From assembly GCA_943736015.1 (NCBI GenBank), contig OX031071.1, forward strand, positions 28,862,619 to 28,926,618: a stretch of 64,000 nt of DNA, read 5' to 3'. The DNA comes from Tridacna crocea. Taxonomy: Eukaryota > Mollusca > Bivalvia > Cardiida > Cardiidae. Below are positions 33,180 to 44,055 of the stretch, in pieces; the stretch's first letter is position 1; each line of letters opens with the position of its first letter. Below the pieces are notes generated by a model. It searched no databases and was not told where the DNA came from. It was given only the letters and a program-made list of their open reading frames with translations. A program made the position numbers and the translations under genes.

Positions 33180-33223
33180 ACTGAAATGAAATAATGAAGG
33201 CTTAAATTGCTAAAATTGAAAAG

Positions 33224-34358
33224 TAACGTTCGGGACAAAATTAAGTTACGTGCGGGACACTACATGTATGCAACTTTTGTCTTTCTTATTTAATGTCTAC
33301 ATAAAAAAATGTATCGTGTTTCGAGACACACACGTTTTCCATCTCAGAAACGGACACACTATTTAAACAATTTATGACACTTGTGTTCAAATTAACTGAT
33401 GAAATAAACATGTGTTGCGGTGAGCTCAAATACAAATGAATTAGTCTTACTTGTGCTTAGTTTTATAATGAATCTTAATTGATTTAGAAATGAATTAATA
33501 TATTTCTTATTTAATATCAAATATGATTATTGTAGCCACAAAGCAACTGTTTTTGTAAGAATATTTTTTTTTTTATAGAAACACAATTGTCACACTAAAC
33601 TATAAGGTAGGCTATTTCCTAACGTACCGGACAATTTTATGTTGCGTTCGGGACAAACTTTGCAGCAAAGCTAGCACACATGTGGTACGTGATCTTTATT
33701 TCTAAAAGATCAATTTGTAATAATTTGAATGTCATTAATTGTGAAATACAAAATACCCGACATTTAATTAAGTTTTATGCCTTGTTTCACCTACCTTCAC
33801 TGCACGGTACTTATGAAAACTTTCGATTGGTAGTTTTTTCAATAAAATGGCGCCTCATCACTTTGTAAACATCAATGGAGGATAGCTATACATAAAGGAA
33901 CCGAAGGCAATTAACTAGAGAAAAGGAATCATTTTTCATAAGCTGTCTAAGCAAGGATAGTCTCGAACGTTTTGGACTCGTACGTCACTTTCTAAAACGG
34001 ACTCTTCCTTATTTGGACGACAGGTTCATTATCGTTAAAGAACCCGAAAGAAAGTTTATCATTATATTCTCAGTCACTATGATGGCTCATTTCAGTAAAA
34101 TACATGTATCAGCTATTTATAGCTTCGTGATAATGTGTTACAGGCATTCAATCACGTGTCTCGAACGTTAGGGAATCAAAATTACGGTTTATGAATGAAT
34201 AGTTTTCTTCAAAAATTTGCAATGCCGATAATTCCGCGTCGAAATACGGAGTATTTTCGTTGATATAGTTATAGCGATGAGCATTACGCCAAATTAATGA
34301 TTTTGAATCAGACTGGTGGGGCAGTTACGTACCGTTATAGAAAGTGTCCCGTTCGTTT
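33224..34358. promoter_or_regulatory. Cluster of subterminal motif copies
   Basis: Copies of TAACGTTCGGGACA or its complement TGTCTCGAACGTTA are at 33224-33237, 33246-33259, 33620-33633, 33641-33654, 33958-33971 and 34157-34170. Weaker ones are near 33974 and 34343. Two more lie at the other end of the element, at 30102-30115 and 30457-30471. They flank the coding unit on both sides and are not seen elsewhere in the window. They may be transposase-binding sites or promoter elements. Confidence 0.65.
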
Positions 34359-34596
34359 TCTGACTTTGGTGACATGAAGTTCTGGTTGAAATGCAAATTC
34401 TGGATTTCTTATTTACAATTAGATGTTTGATTTCTTTACAGATTTTGGTAAGATTTACACGATTTAGGTATATTTCGCAATCAGATTCATTGACAAACAT
34501 CACATTTTCAGCTTGAAAAGAATAATAATTGATTGGAGACATTGGTTTTTTTAATACCCCGTTGGTCGGTTGATAACCATTTTCATCACGAATCAA
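34333..34596 (-). CDS. Small open frame near the right end of the 5.2-kb element
   Basis: 88 codons from ATG at 34596 to a donor-like ACG|GTACGT (GT at 34332). The protein is unrecognised (MIRDENGYQPTNG...). An acceptor-like TTTCATTTCAG lies just before the transposase ATG at 33179, but the phases do not agree, so a spliced fusion is not supported. It may be a second small element gene or chance. Confidence 0.25.
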
Positions 34597-34707
34597 ATTT
34601 TTATGTACAAAATTCTTTCATATAAATTACATATATAGTCCATGTTAGTGAATAAATAGATTGGGCACTTATATTCTGTGAAATATGTGCTGTTTAGACT
34701 CTGGAGA

Positions 34708-34735
34708 CATCATGTGTCCCCCTTAACTTGGATTG
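34708..34735 (-). repeat. Right terminal inverted repeat
   Basis: Reads CATCATGTGTCCCCCTTAAC then TTGGATTG on the plus strand, complementary to 29561-29588. Confidence 0.85.
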
Positions 34736-35210
34736 TATCTGTAACACTAGAAAATGTCCAAAGACGGCCACAAGGCTACTCCCTAATATTAGAAACTTGA
34801 GTTATCAACAAAGATTAAAGACCCTTGGACTCCCGACCCTACAGTTCCGCAGGTTGCGTGCTGATATGGTTGAGGTCTATAGAGTATTAAATGATATAGA
34901 CATTGTAGATAAAAAAGGGTTATTTCATATAAAGGAGAGTAACACACGGGGTCATAGTCTTAAAATCTTCAAAGCACGGTGTAGAACCAATATAAGGTAA
35001 TACAGTTTTAACCAAAGAGTTGTCAATGTGTGGAATAGTCTGCCACCTAATGTAATTAATGCACCAAATGTAAATAGTTTTAAACATGAACTTAACAAAT
35101 TTTGGTATAATAAGCAAGTCAAGTTTTTACTCGACTTTTACGGACCGGAAGTGGAAATAAAAGTTCAGACGAATGAAAATGGGTCAGAGAGGCAGAAGCC
35201 TAGAAGATGA
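34736..35210 (+). pseudogene. LINE C-terminal part, continuation of 28655-29560
   Basis: After TLENVQRR a one-base shift leads to ATRLLPNIRNLSYQQRLKTL, then RRLRADMVEVYRVL and HSLKIFKARCRTN. After an in-frame TAA (34998) comes QRVVNVWNSLPPNVINAPNV and FKHELNKFWYN, the usual C-terminal tail of this LINE group. The sequence continues the RT fragment ended by the 5.2-kb insertion. Confidence 0.85.
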
Positions 35211-35960
35211 CCTCGAGGACTGGTAACTGGTAACTAGAATTAGGATTGTTCCGAGACTGATGGCTGCCACCCCCGGAGTCCCATGGTCTGCGGATATTAG
35301 GCTCCCAGACAGTAGCACTGTCCTGTTTGGTTCCTCGGCGACGTGGAGTGGGGGGGCGTCCTCGACGAGTGTGGGGTCGAGATCGAGATTCACGGCGAGA
35401 GGCAGGACAGTGCACATCCTGATTAAATTCTTGTTCTACACTAGTGTGAGATGAACGACTCATGCTACGAATGGGACTTAAACGAGTGTTTGTGTTAGGA
35501 CGCGCACGAGAATCCCGCTTCTCGTGTTCACGGTGTAAACTTGGTTTATCGACGTGTTGGAATCGTCGACCCTTCATAATTTTGCCCCTGTGAGGAAAGG
35601 CAACCTTCATTATACGGCCGTTCATAACTATTTTGGCAGGATAGGCCAGGGTTACCTTATCGTTAGTGTGGTCCTGTCGTATTGTTTTATACTTGCTCCA
35701 GAGACTTTTCCTGGCATCGACAATTTCTTGTGGATAATCACGATTTAAACTGTAGTTGGTGCTCTTTAACTTATTAGCACTAGACGAAATTAATTGAGTG
35801 TCCTGATAATCCCGAAAGGCAACTATAGGCCTAATGGGACGATCCGTGCCGCGTCTAAAGCGACAGAGTCAATGTGCTCGGTCTACACTTACAGCACTGT
35901 TTATGTCTAGTGATTCTCGGAGAAAAGCACAAATCTTAGTCGCACAAGATTCGTCCCTTT
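35200..35960 (-). pseudogene. L1-type LINE ORF1 (RRM/C-terminal domain) remnant
   Basis: Minus-strand reading gives FLRESLDINSAVSVDRAH, an in-frame TGA (about 35870), then FRRGTDRPIRPIVAFRDYQD, LNRDYPQEIVDARKSLW and VTLAYPAKIVMNGR. This is the RRM-to-CTD pattern (IDRAHR.G, RPIVV.F.D, YP..I..AR..LW, YPAKL) of L1/Tx1-like ORF1 RNA-binding proteins. A basic, Arg/Ser-rich tail follows to the stop at 35200. No linked ORF2 is visible. Confidence 0.68.
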
Positions 35961-36187
35961 CTTCAAGCAGCAGGGGAAAAAACATAAAAGTACATAGAGA
36001 TTCTATTATTTGAACACAATATTACATGTTTCTATTTTCTTCAATTCCACCGATGTACCAATCAAGATGATTGTCTATTTGCAATGTTAGAACAAAATAA
36101 CCAAAAACAAACATCGGCAAAGAGATACTATTTTCCCTATATATTGCAAAAAATTAATAGAGAAATATTTTACATCCTACTTTGAAA

Positions 36188-36410
36188 AACACACACACAC
36201 ACACTCACCCACACACACGTTTTTCTCAATTAATATTCGGGACGGGGGGAAATGAACGGGTGTCGAAACCACCAATTTTTGCAATTTTTAGGGGGGAGGG
36301 GGGAATGTCGAAATGACCGAAATAGGGGTGGAAACGACCCAAAAATGTCGAACTGACAGGGTGTCGAAATGACCGGGTCTCGAAACGACTGTATACCGCT
36401 AGGGATCATA
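36188..36410. repeat. (AC)n and a GTCGAAATGACC-type simple repeat
   Basis: (AC)n at 36188-36219, then six or so loose copies of GTCGAAAYGACC-like words to 36400. Confidence 0.75.
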
Positions 36411-36499
36411 CGGATCCGTATCTTTAGCCTCACAGGCCAGAGGATGGATCCGTACCCCAAGACACTTCTATTAGGATTACATTATCAAATATTTACACT

Positions 36500-36716
36500 T
36501 TAGTTTAAACATATATATTTTACATCGATTGAGAAACAAGTTCTTACAACTTATATTAATCTTTCTCGATTCTGCTTCCTGGGAACTACACCAGTACTCG
36601 CGCCGAATGTGTGGGCCAATGAAAAATCCCAAAGTTGACACCCGCTCCCAGGTATCGAACTCAGGACCCTTAGGTTATGAGGCCGACGCTCTACCTCACG
36701 ACCACGGACACCACTA
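36500..36716 (-). mobile_element. tRNA-like SINE, uninterrupted relative of 6360-7950
   Basis: On the minus strand: TAGTGGTGTCCGTGGTCGTG, AGGTAGAGCGTCGG (A box), GGTCCTGAGTTCGATACC (B box), body GGGAGCGGGTGTCAACTTTG, tail TATAAGTTGTAAGAACTTGT. It shows the head and tail in one piece. Confidence 0.75.
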
Positions 36717-39228
36717 AATATTTACACTTTATCGAAACGCAAAAGCAATTAAGTATTCCTCGTGGCAAAATTTGTCTCAAAACCTTTCATTGGCGAAACT
36801 TGGATCGCAGTGACGAAAACCCCGATATATACCTTATTCTATCGTGAAAACTAAAACAGTTACCTCCCTTGAATCAATAGCCGCCATTGTTGTTTTCAAG
36901 ATTTGTCATTCTTGCAGTAGGATTCCCAGTTTAAGAACACACTCTGTATTTACTTGATTAGTTAGAAAAGGAACCCGCCGAAGGATTTATTCAATTTGGT
37001 AAACATAAGCCAATTTAAGAAACAGTCTGTTGTTTAAATGGCCTGAATTATATTGTTTTGTATCTCAATTTTTCCAATTTTCATTTTTCGTTTCAAAACT
37101 GATGCCTGCTGGCCCGTGCTGGGGATAGTTTTTTTAATTTAGCAACTTCTTTCCAAACGCATTCTGAGGCCTTTTTAGAACAAAATTAACATGAAAAATT
37201 GTCCTGATTTTTGACAAATTTATACTATCAATTATAATTTTTGGCTCTGGGAATTTTTTTCTGGTAGGCTAATGACTAATCTAATGCTTTGGTTGGAGTT
37301 GGCAGTGTGTATCTGAGGGCTGATAATGATTTTAAAGTATGCTTTCCCTACACTTACTGGATAACAAATTGAACCAGTTTGTCAGAGGGCCGAGCTAGTT
37401 GGGGGCGAAAACACGGAAAGATCACGCACCCCACCCACTATCATCAGATTCTAAGCAACTGTTATTTTAGACTGACAGGAGTAGGCCAAACCCAGAAGGT
37501 CGGCTCATTGAAAGCTCAACTGTCTTCATTCGATTGACACCTTACCAGTTGTTTTCTGAAAGAATCTGTAAAGATTCTGCATGTCATCGTCTAAAAACCA
37601 AAACAATCGTCACGAGAAGGGAGATATTCAGTATGCGTGTTTGTTTCTAGATAAATGGGTAACGCCTTTCTTATTCTCCGAGGCGTAGAGTACAGTATCG
37701 GTAGGCCTAATGAAAAATAAATCGCCGACTCGGACTCGTTGAAAGTACTGCGAAAACGATTGGAAAACATGAATAAGGATCTTAAAAAGTTTTGATTTGA
37801 TTGAAAGATTGAAAGACTTTTATATTTCCTTTGTTACTTTTTTTTTGTCATGAAAGTAGATGGCGCAAATCGATAGAGTAGGCGGCGAAAGCGCCGGCCG
37901 CCGGCTCGTTTTGAGAACGCTGGTTCGACATTAGCATTCTTTTCAACTAGACCAGTGGACCAGTACTTTGAATTTATACTAGACCACTTCACATTTCTAC
38001 TAGTACTAGACCAGTTTTGCAAAATGAAATAAAAAATGAAATAGATCTAAATATATGTTGTTTTTCTTTTCTTGTTAATATAACACAATCATGAAAAAGG
38101 ACAATATCATGTTAAGAAATGATTAATGAATGTCTCGCAGTTTATTAATTCAGTTACGATATTTCCCAGAGGAAAAAAAAATAGCCTTACCCATTTTGAA
38201 AGCAGTATCAGACAGACATTTTAGTCTAACGTAGTGTCAAAACAACAGAATTTGAGTTTAAAAGGACAAAACCATTGTGATATAATATGTTATCAGATAC
38301 TTCAATAGATCTTCAATTTTTTAAACTGTCAGGGAAAACATGACATTTTCCTCTGGATCAAACAGAAACCAATGGCATGAATTCAGCATTCCACTCAAGG
38401 TCTAAAATGATATTTTTTGTGATCTAGATCTAATCTTGTATAGATCTTTTTTTTATTTTAAATCCATTTGTTTATAGCTTTATATTAGGACTCTGCTTCT
38501 CCTAAATCAGATTTTATTTTGAAGTGTTGCAAGCTTGGCATTTGCCCTGGTCGTCGGCTCTGTTGTCTTTGTAAACATCTTGGCAACTCATTTCCAGTTG
38601 TCGTCAAAATGAAGCTACGGTATTCCAAGAAAAAGAGCTAGACATAGGAAATTCTCTCTTAAAAATCAAATACTCTGACAAAATGAAAAAAATCGTGTTA
38701 AATCTATGCCATTTCCTTGACGAAAAAATAGCCTGTGGACTCCAGTCTACTAAATCTATTTTTGATTTGATTTGATTTTTCCACTGAAATATTGACTATG
38801 CACAATGGGCTTCCTGTAGAAATTGTCACTAAAATAAATTGTCGCTTGTTGGACAAAATCACAAATTATGTTAGCAATCTTTATCGAGAAACAGCATGTT
38901 TGGTCTATTTTCGTCACTTATGCCAAGCAATAGAACTGAAAGTCAACTTGTTGCCTCGATTTTTGCACTAGACCATTGGGGCTAGCTGGTGGCAGTCTCT
39001 ACCAGCCCCATCCAATTTTTGTTAGACAATGTCGTTCAGACGTGCCTTAATGTTGAATCCTGCTAGGGATGTTAAAACCTGTGATTGTTTGGTAAAGGGT
39101 CATTAGGTTATTTTGTCAAAAAACATGGCAAAATCCACAAAAGAAATTGTGCATTGGGGAAAACTCTGTACATGTTTTATTGAAAGATATACACACGTCA
39201 CATTTAGTCACTGTTGTTTTTATTTCAG
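36717..39228. other. Gene-free 2.5 kb upstream of the zinc-finger gene
   Basis: No named repeat and no convincing exon. The zinc-finger gene's first non-coding exon and promoter may lie here or further left. The AG at 39227-39228 looks like an acceptor, so an upstream exon is expected. Confidence 0.45.
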
Positions 39229-39262
39229 TAAAATAGTCAGTTAGTAAACTACAGTCACCATA

Positions 39263-39337
39263 ATGTCGTGGAGTGAAACATTAGATTATCAGAAATCTTC
39301 ACTGAGATGGGACATCAAGAGAACAATGAAAGGCTTG
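39263..39337 (+). CDS. Zinc-finger gene, coding exon 1
   Basis: ATG at 39263 opens MSWSETLDYQKSSLRWDIKR and then TMKGL, 25 codons. A 5' UTR starts after a good acceptor, TTTTTATTTCAG (39217-39228). The donor TTG|GTTGGT is weak, but it is the only nearby site that leaves phase 0, which exon 2 needs. The full model (exons 39263-39337, 43467-43617, 45640-45918, 48054-48442) is 894 coding bases, 297 residues. The N-terminal 75 residues form an unnamed compact domain, then come a Pro stretch, a long Asp/Glu-rich segment and two zinc fingers. The likely role is a nuclear DNA- or RNA-binding protein; the family is not recognised. Confidence 0.6.
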
Positions 39338-39429
39338 GTTGGTATTATATCTATAATCTCTTGTTTAAGTCTTCTTTAAATCAAATGTTGCTCAAATGAT
39401 GCTTTGTGTGCTTGATAGGGTAAGGAAAT

Positions 39430-40065
39430 ATTGGTAAAGGAGAAAATGCTAAATGAAATTTTGATCCATCAAGAAACATGGCTCTGCTGAATGGGGGCTA
39501 CTTGCACTATACAGAAATGAAGAAATTCTTAAAAATTCTTTTTCTCTGAAACCCCTGGTCAGATTTTTGAAATAATTTCTCAGGGATGTTCTTTGAGCGA
39601 CCCTTTTCAAAAATTGTTCGCGGAATTTTGATTGGTCAAGAAACATGGCTCTGGTGAATGGGAGCTACTTGCATTATAGGGAAATGAAGAAATTCTTGAA
39701 AATTCTTCTTCTCTGAAACGACTGAACAGATTTTGAAATAATTTCACAGAGTTGTTCCTTGGGTGACCCTTTTCAAAAATTGCTTGTGAAATTTTGATCC
39801 ATCAAGAAACATGGCTCTCCTGGATGGGGGCTACTTGCTCTTATACAGAAATGAAGAATTCTTAAAAATTCTTTTTTCTGAGACTGATGGTCAGTTTTTG
39901 AAGTGACTTTTACAGGTGACCTTTTGAAAATTGCTTGGCAAAATTATAATTTTGTTTCCAATGTTTCAATACCTCAAAAAAAAAAAGAAAAAAAAAAAAT
40001 AGGGTATGGTCATCTCAAAAACTCAGGTGAGTGATCCAGGGCCATCTTGGCCCTCTTGTTTTAAC
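39430..40065 (-). mobile_element. Helentron-like element (E1b), truncated
   Basis: Three to four units of the E1 repeat on the minus strand (TGATCCATCAAGAAACATGG, AATGGGGGCTACTTGCACTA). The 5' end is at 40065 (AAACAAGAGGGCCAAGATGG, CCCTGGATCACTCACCTGAG). The 3' end is missing. It lies in intron 1 of the zinc-finger gene. Confidence 0.6.
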
Positions 40066-40548
40066 AACTAACCTAATCACAAGGTAGAATGGTCCTTTGA
40101 CATACAGAAAATTGACCAATAGCGGAAAGTTTCAGCCCAGGTCAGCCTGCATGGGTTGACCAGGTTGACCTGGGTTGATTCCATTATATCCATTAAGCCC
40201 CCTTTTCCCAGAGCATGGCTCAGATACATCTGATTGTGTTTTGCCTACTTTATTTAACATGATCCTGGCCCTTATGCTGAATATATGGAGTGCAACACAT
40301 GAAAAGGTGCATTTGGACATTTGCGTAAAGTGTCGTCCCGGATTAGCCTGCGCAGTCCGCGCAGGCTAATCTGAGACGGCACTTTACGACTACAGTAGAT
40401 TTTGTGCTACAGTAGACTTGTGTAAAACAGAAAATCACATAAAATCGGAAAAGTGTCGTTTCGGATTAGGCTGTGCGGACTGCACATGCTGATCAGAGAC
40501 GACACTTTAAGCAAATGTCCGAATGACCTTTTTCGCATGTTGCACTCC
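40063..40548. mobile_element. Hairpin elements C2 and C (intact C copy)
   Basis: C2 at 40063-40215 is decayed. C at 40288-40548 is complete. Its terminal repeats are GGAGTGCAACACATGAAAA and TTTTTCGCATGTTGCACTCC, with two internal hairpins (AGCCTGCGCAGTCCGCGCAG and a decayed second). It serves as the empty-site reference for 1608-2287. Confidence 0.78.
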
Positions 40549-41159
40549 AATAGGTATATGTATATGAAAAGAACTCAAACTATCATTCAAATATTAAATA
40601 TATATAGAAAGGTACATGTACATGCACTTGAACAGGCAGGCAGTTTAATTTGGGCAAACAGTACAAATTTGCTGTTAGACAAAGTTACGGCAAAGTCAGC
40701 TTTGTGAGCTGCCAAGGGGTAAAAAGGGTAAAAATAGAATTTTTATTTCTGCAGACATTGTGTCGGTCTTTTTTTGCTTACATGATGCCCAATGCTGCGT
40801 TTTCATTTGCCGATAAAACGTTAGTATACCTGTCAATCAAAATCAGCAGACAGGTCAGTAAGGCAATACTTCAATACAAGAGACTGTAGAGGTGAAGAGT
40901 GTTTTCTGATAACTGTATTAGAGCTCCAGATAGAGGGAGTGATGTTGAATTCAGCATCAAAATATGGCTTTCTCTCCATTCTAACATGACACGCAAATTT
41001 GGCTCTATAACTACTGTGCAATGAAAGCATGATAAAATCAGCGATGCTCCATGTAGCAGAGTGATTTCCTTCTCCATTAAGTCAGCGAGTTATTCAATGG
41101 AACATAATCTTCATCTGCATTTTTACTCTAACTTTGAACTTGTTTTCCTTTCATTTCCT

Positions 41160-43085
41160 TTCATTATCCCCCGCTGAAAAGGCGGCAGGGGATATGGTAA
41201 TAGTCACTGTTCGTTCTTCCGTCCTTCTGTCCTTCCATCCCACATGTTTGTCCAGAACATATCTCTAAAAGTATTTGAGATATCAATTGAAAACTTCACA
41301 AGTGGATAGATCTCATTAAGGAGGCATGCAGTGTACAAGAACCATTACTCTATCTTCAGTATTTTTGGAGTTACTGCCTTTTGTACATTTTTTTTCTGGA
41401 ATTTTTGTCAGGAGCATATCTCCAAAAGTATGAAAGCTAGGAACTTGAAACGTCACACACATATAGAACTCATTGAGGAGGCGTGCAGTGCACAAGATCT
41501 ATTACTCTGTCTTCAGTATTTTTGGAGTTATTGCCCTTTGTACATTTTTACTTTGAATTTTTGTCCAGAGCATATCTCCAAAAGTATAAAAGCTAGGAAC
41601 TTGAAACTTCACACATATATAGAACTCATTGAGGAGAAGTCCAGTACACAACAACCATAACTCTGTCTTCAGTGTTTTTGGAGTTATTGCTCTTTGTAAA
41701 TTTTAACTTTAGGAGCATATCTCCAAAAGTATAAAAGCTAGGAACTTGAAACATCACACACATATAGAACTAATTAAGGAGAATTGCACTGCTAAAGAAT
41801 CATAACTCTTTCTTCAGTAATTGTTGAGTTATTGCTCTTTGTATTTTTCACTTTGGAATTTTGTCCGGAGGATATCTCCAAAAGTACAAAGGCTAGGAAC
41901 TTCAAACTGTGCACACTTATAGAATTGATTAAGGAGAAGTGCAGTTCACAAAAACCAAAACTCTGTCTTCAGTAATTTTTGAGTCATTGCCCTTTGTAAT
42001 TTTTTACTTTGGATTTCTGTCTGGCGTATATCTCCAAAAGTATAAAAGCTAGGAACTTGAAACTTCACGCACATATAGAACTAATTGAGGAGAAGTGCAG
42101 TGCACAAGTACCACAACTCTATTTTTGGAGTTACTGCCCTTTGTAAATTTTTACTTTGGATTTTTGTTCGCACATTTCCATTTAGATTCACAGGCTTTTT
42201 TTGACTGATTACCCTTTCATGAATTTATCCTGTTCTGGGACAAGTGCTAGTTTACTTTTCATACTTATTATCCCCCTGGTGGTGGGAGGGGTATGGTAGT
42301 AGTCTCTGTCTGTCCCTCCTTCCGTCCCCCATTTTTATGCGGAAGATAACTTAAACAGTATTTCAGATACCAACTTCAAACTTCATAAGTGGATAGATCT
42401 CATTAAGGAGTGCAGTGTACATGAATGACAACTCTGTCCTTCAAATTTTTTGAGTTATTGTCCTTTGTTATTTTTCAGGCTAAATTTTTTTGTCCAGAAC
42501 ATAACTTGAAAAGTGTTTTACATATCTACATGAAAATTTGTATGTGTCTAGATTTTAATAAGGAGAAGTGCAGTGCGGAAAAATAAGAACTCTGTCTTTC
42601 GTAATTTTTGAGTTATTACCCCTTCTTATTTTTCCGGCTTAACTTTTGTCCAGAACATAATTAAAAAACTATTTCAGATATGAACATGTAACTTAATCGG
42701 TGGATGGATCTTACTGTGAGGAGTGCAGTGTACAAGAATGATAACTCTGGCAATATGATTTTTGAATTATTGCCCTTTGTTATTTTTCAGGCTCAATTTT
42801 TGTCCAGGACATAACTCAAAAATTATTTCAGTTAATGACATGTTTCTTCATACGTGGATAGATTTTATTGTGGGGGACTGCATTGTACAAGAATGATAAC
42901 TCTGCTTTTAATGATTTTTGAGTTATTGACTTGTTATGTAATGAAATCCTGTGCCATGGAAACAAGGGAGCTTAATGTATAATTTCATCATGGACCAATT
43001 ACAAAAAGGCCACATGTACATGCAAAACACAATACCTCTTATATGTTTGTATCAAAAAAGGTCTTTTTCGGCAGGGGATATCATT
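41160..43085 (+). mobile_element. Tandem-repeat element with ATCTCCAAAAGTAT units (E3)
   Basis: It starts TTATCCCCCGCTGAAAAGGC. Six or so units of about 150-160 bases follow (CATATCTCCAAAAGTATAAA, AGCTAGGAACTTGAAACTTC, CTCTGTCTTCAGTATTTTTG). A second block from 42272 (TATCCCCCTGGTGGTGGGAG) has related units built on CATAACTCAAAAATTATTTC. It closes near CGGCAGGGGATATCATTTCA. It looks like two related HINE-type elements in tandem and has no coding capacity. Confidence 0.6.
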
Positions 43086-43142
43086 TCAACGAAATTGCTT
43101 ATTAAGAATTTGTCATGTTAGAATCGAAATAATCTTTTTTTT

Positions 43143-43275
43143 GTGGTTTATCATTCAATAAACCATGTTGTGAGTTATGAGGGGCAATGAATAAACCACC
43201 CATGCAATCGCCCTCTTGGATTATTGTTTGTGCCTCATAACTCACAGCTGTGGTTTATTGAATGATAAACCATGA
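43143..43275. repeat. Long inverted repeat
   Basis: TGGTTTATCATTCAATAAAC then CATGTTGTGAGTTATGAGG is mirrored by CCTCATAACTCACAGCTGTG and GTTTATTGAATGATAAACCA, with a loop of about 35 bases. Confidence 0.85.
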
Positions 43276-43297
43276 AAGAAAGAAGACTATTTATTAA

Positions 43298-43374
43298 TTA
43301 AACCCTGTGTTATGGATACTCGTTAGAATCGTCTCATCGAGACGATTCTATTGAATACCCACAACATAGGGTTT
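43298..43374. repeat. Hairpin with three-base loop
   Basis: AAACCCTGTGTTATGGATAC, then TTAGAATCGTCTC, loop ATC, GAGACGATTCTA, then CCCACAACATAGGGTTT. It is near-perfect and lies 90 bases upstream of exon 2. Confidence 0.85.
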
Positions 43375-43466
43375 GGCAGAAAAATAATGGGTTCAGAATA
43401 CCACTACTCCCTCTTATCTGGAGCTCTGTGTATGTTCTAGTAAATATATTTGATGTTGTATTTCAG

Positions 43467-43617
43467 TGCAAGAGACTGGCCAATATTGGTGAAGAATGTT
43501 TTGTGGTGACAGTCAACATGAATAATGGATGGGTGGGGCACATGGGAACAGTCTATGGAGATGACTTCATCAATGAAAATTTACACATCCCTTATCAGTT
43601 CCTGAATTATTGTAGAG
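43467..43617 (+). CDS. Zinc-finger gene, coding exon 2
   Basis: Acceptor GATGTTGTATTTCAG and donor TAGAG|GTGAGA. The 50 codons CKRLANIGEECFVVTVNMNN to IPYQFLNYCR leave one base (phase 1). With exon 1 this forms an N-terminal domain with the pattern W-DIKR-CKRLAxIGEECxV, which I have not matched to a named domain. The next exon completes the codon to Glu. Confidence 0.75.
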
Positions 43618-43759
43618 GTGAGACAATCCAACAGTTATTTTTGCTTTACTTGTTTGTAGTAATCAAGACCATTATGGGGAAACTATTAAGCTTGATCTTG
43701 ATTTAAGTTTATCCTTCAGAGATTATTGTATTAAGAAGGTAGAATGAACACTTTTCACA

Positions 43760-44055
43760 CTGAAAATATCATAAAAGCGAAAAGCATCAGACCTGGTCAG
43801 AGTCTGTGACTCGCACAGTCTGACCATGGATGACACTTTTCGCAGTTCCCAGATGGTCCCTTTTTGTGTGACAGGTATAAAGGTACACTTATACTGCCCT
43901 GCTATAAAGGTAGCTTTTGTAGTGAAATGGTAGAGCGTTCACCTTGGGACTTGGCTTCAAATCCTGCCAGTGGAGGCAATTTAACAGAACCGTTACAGTA
44001 AATACATATACATGTATGTTATTACTGAAAATATTGACTTCAAACTCACGCTAGT
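43760..44055 (+). mobile_element. C2 hairpin and tRNA-like SINE in intron 2
   Basis: Hairpin GCGAAAAGCATCAGACCTGG with its diverged complement at 43779-43842. Then a tRNA-like head at 43905-43980, with TAGTGAAATGGTAGAGCG (A box) and TTGGCTTCAAATCC (B box). Confidence 0.6.

Larger units (their letters stand above)
29561..34735 (-). mobile_element. 5.2-kb terminal-inverted-repeat DNA transposon of unplaced family
   Basis: The left end CAATCCAAGTTAATGGGGAC (29561, 28 bases of repeat to 29588) is mirrored at 34708-34735 with 26 of 28 bases matching. Both flanks are the same LINE: RT up to KKEAVDSI on the left, and ENVQRR...LLPNIRNLSY on the right, which are adjacent in the intact family. This is direct evidence for a discrete insertion. 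The single coding unit on the minus strand (33179-30699) is transposase-like. Subterminal copies of a TAACGTTCGGGACA-type motif occur mostly at the right. The target duplication cannot be fixed by eye. Confidence 0.85.

Noticed and set aside
29561-34735. Retroviral or LTR-element reading of the 5.2-kb insertion
   Set aside because: The ends are inverted, not direct, repeats; there is no reverse transcriptase, protease or primer-binding site.
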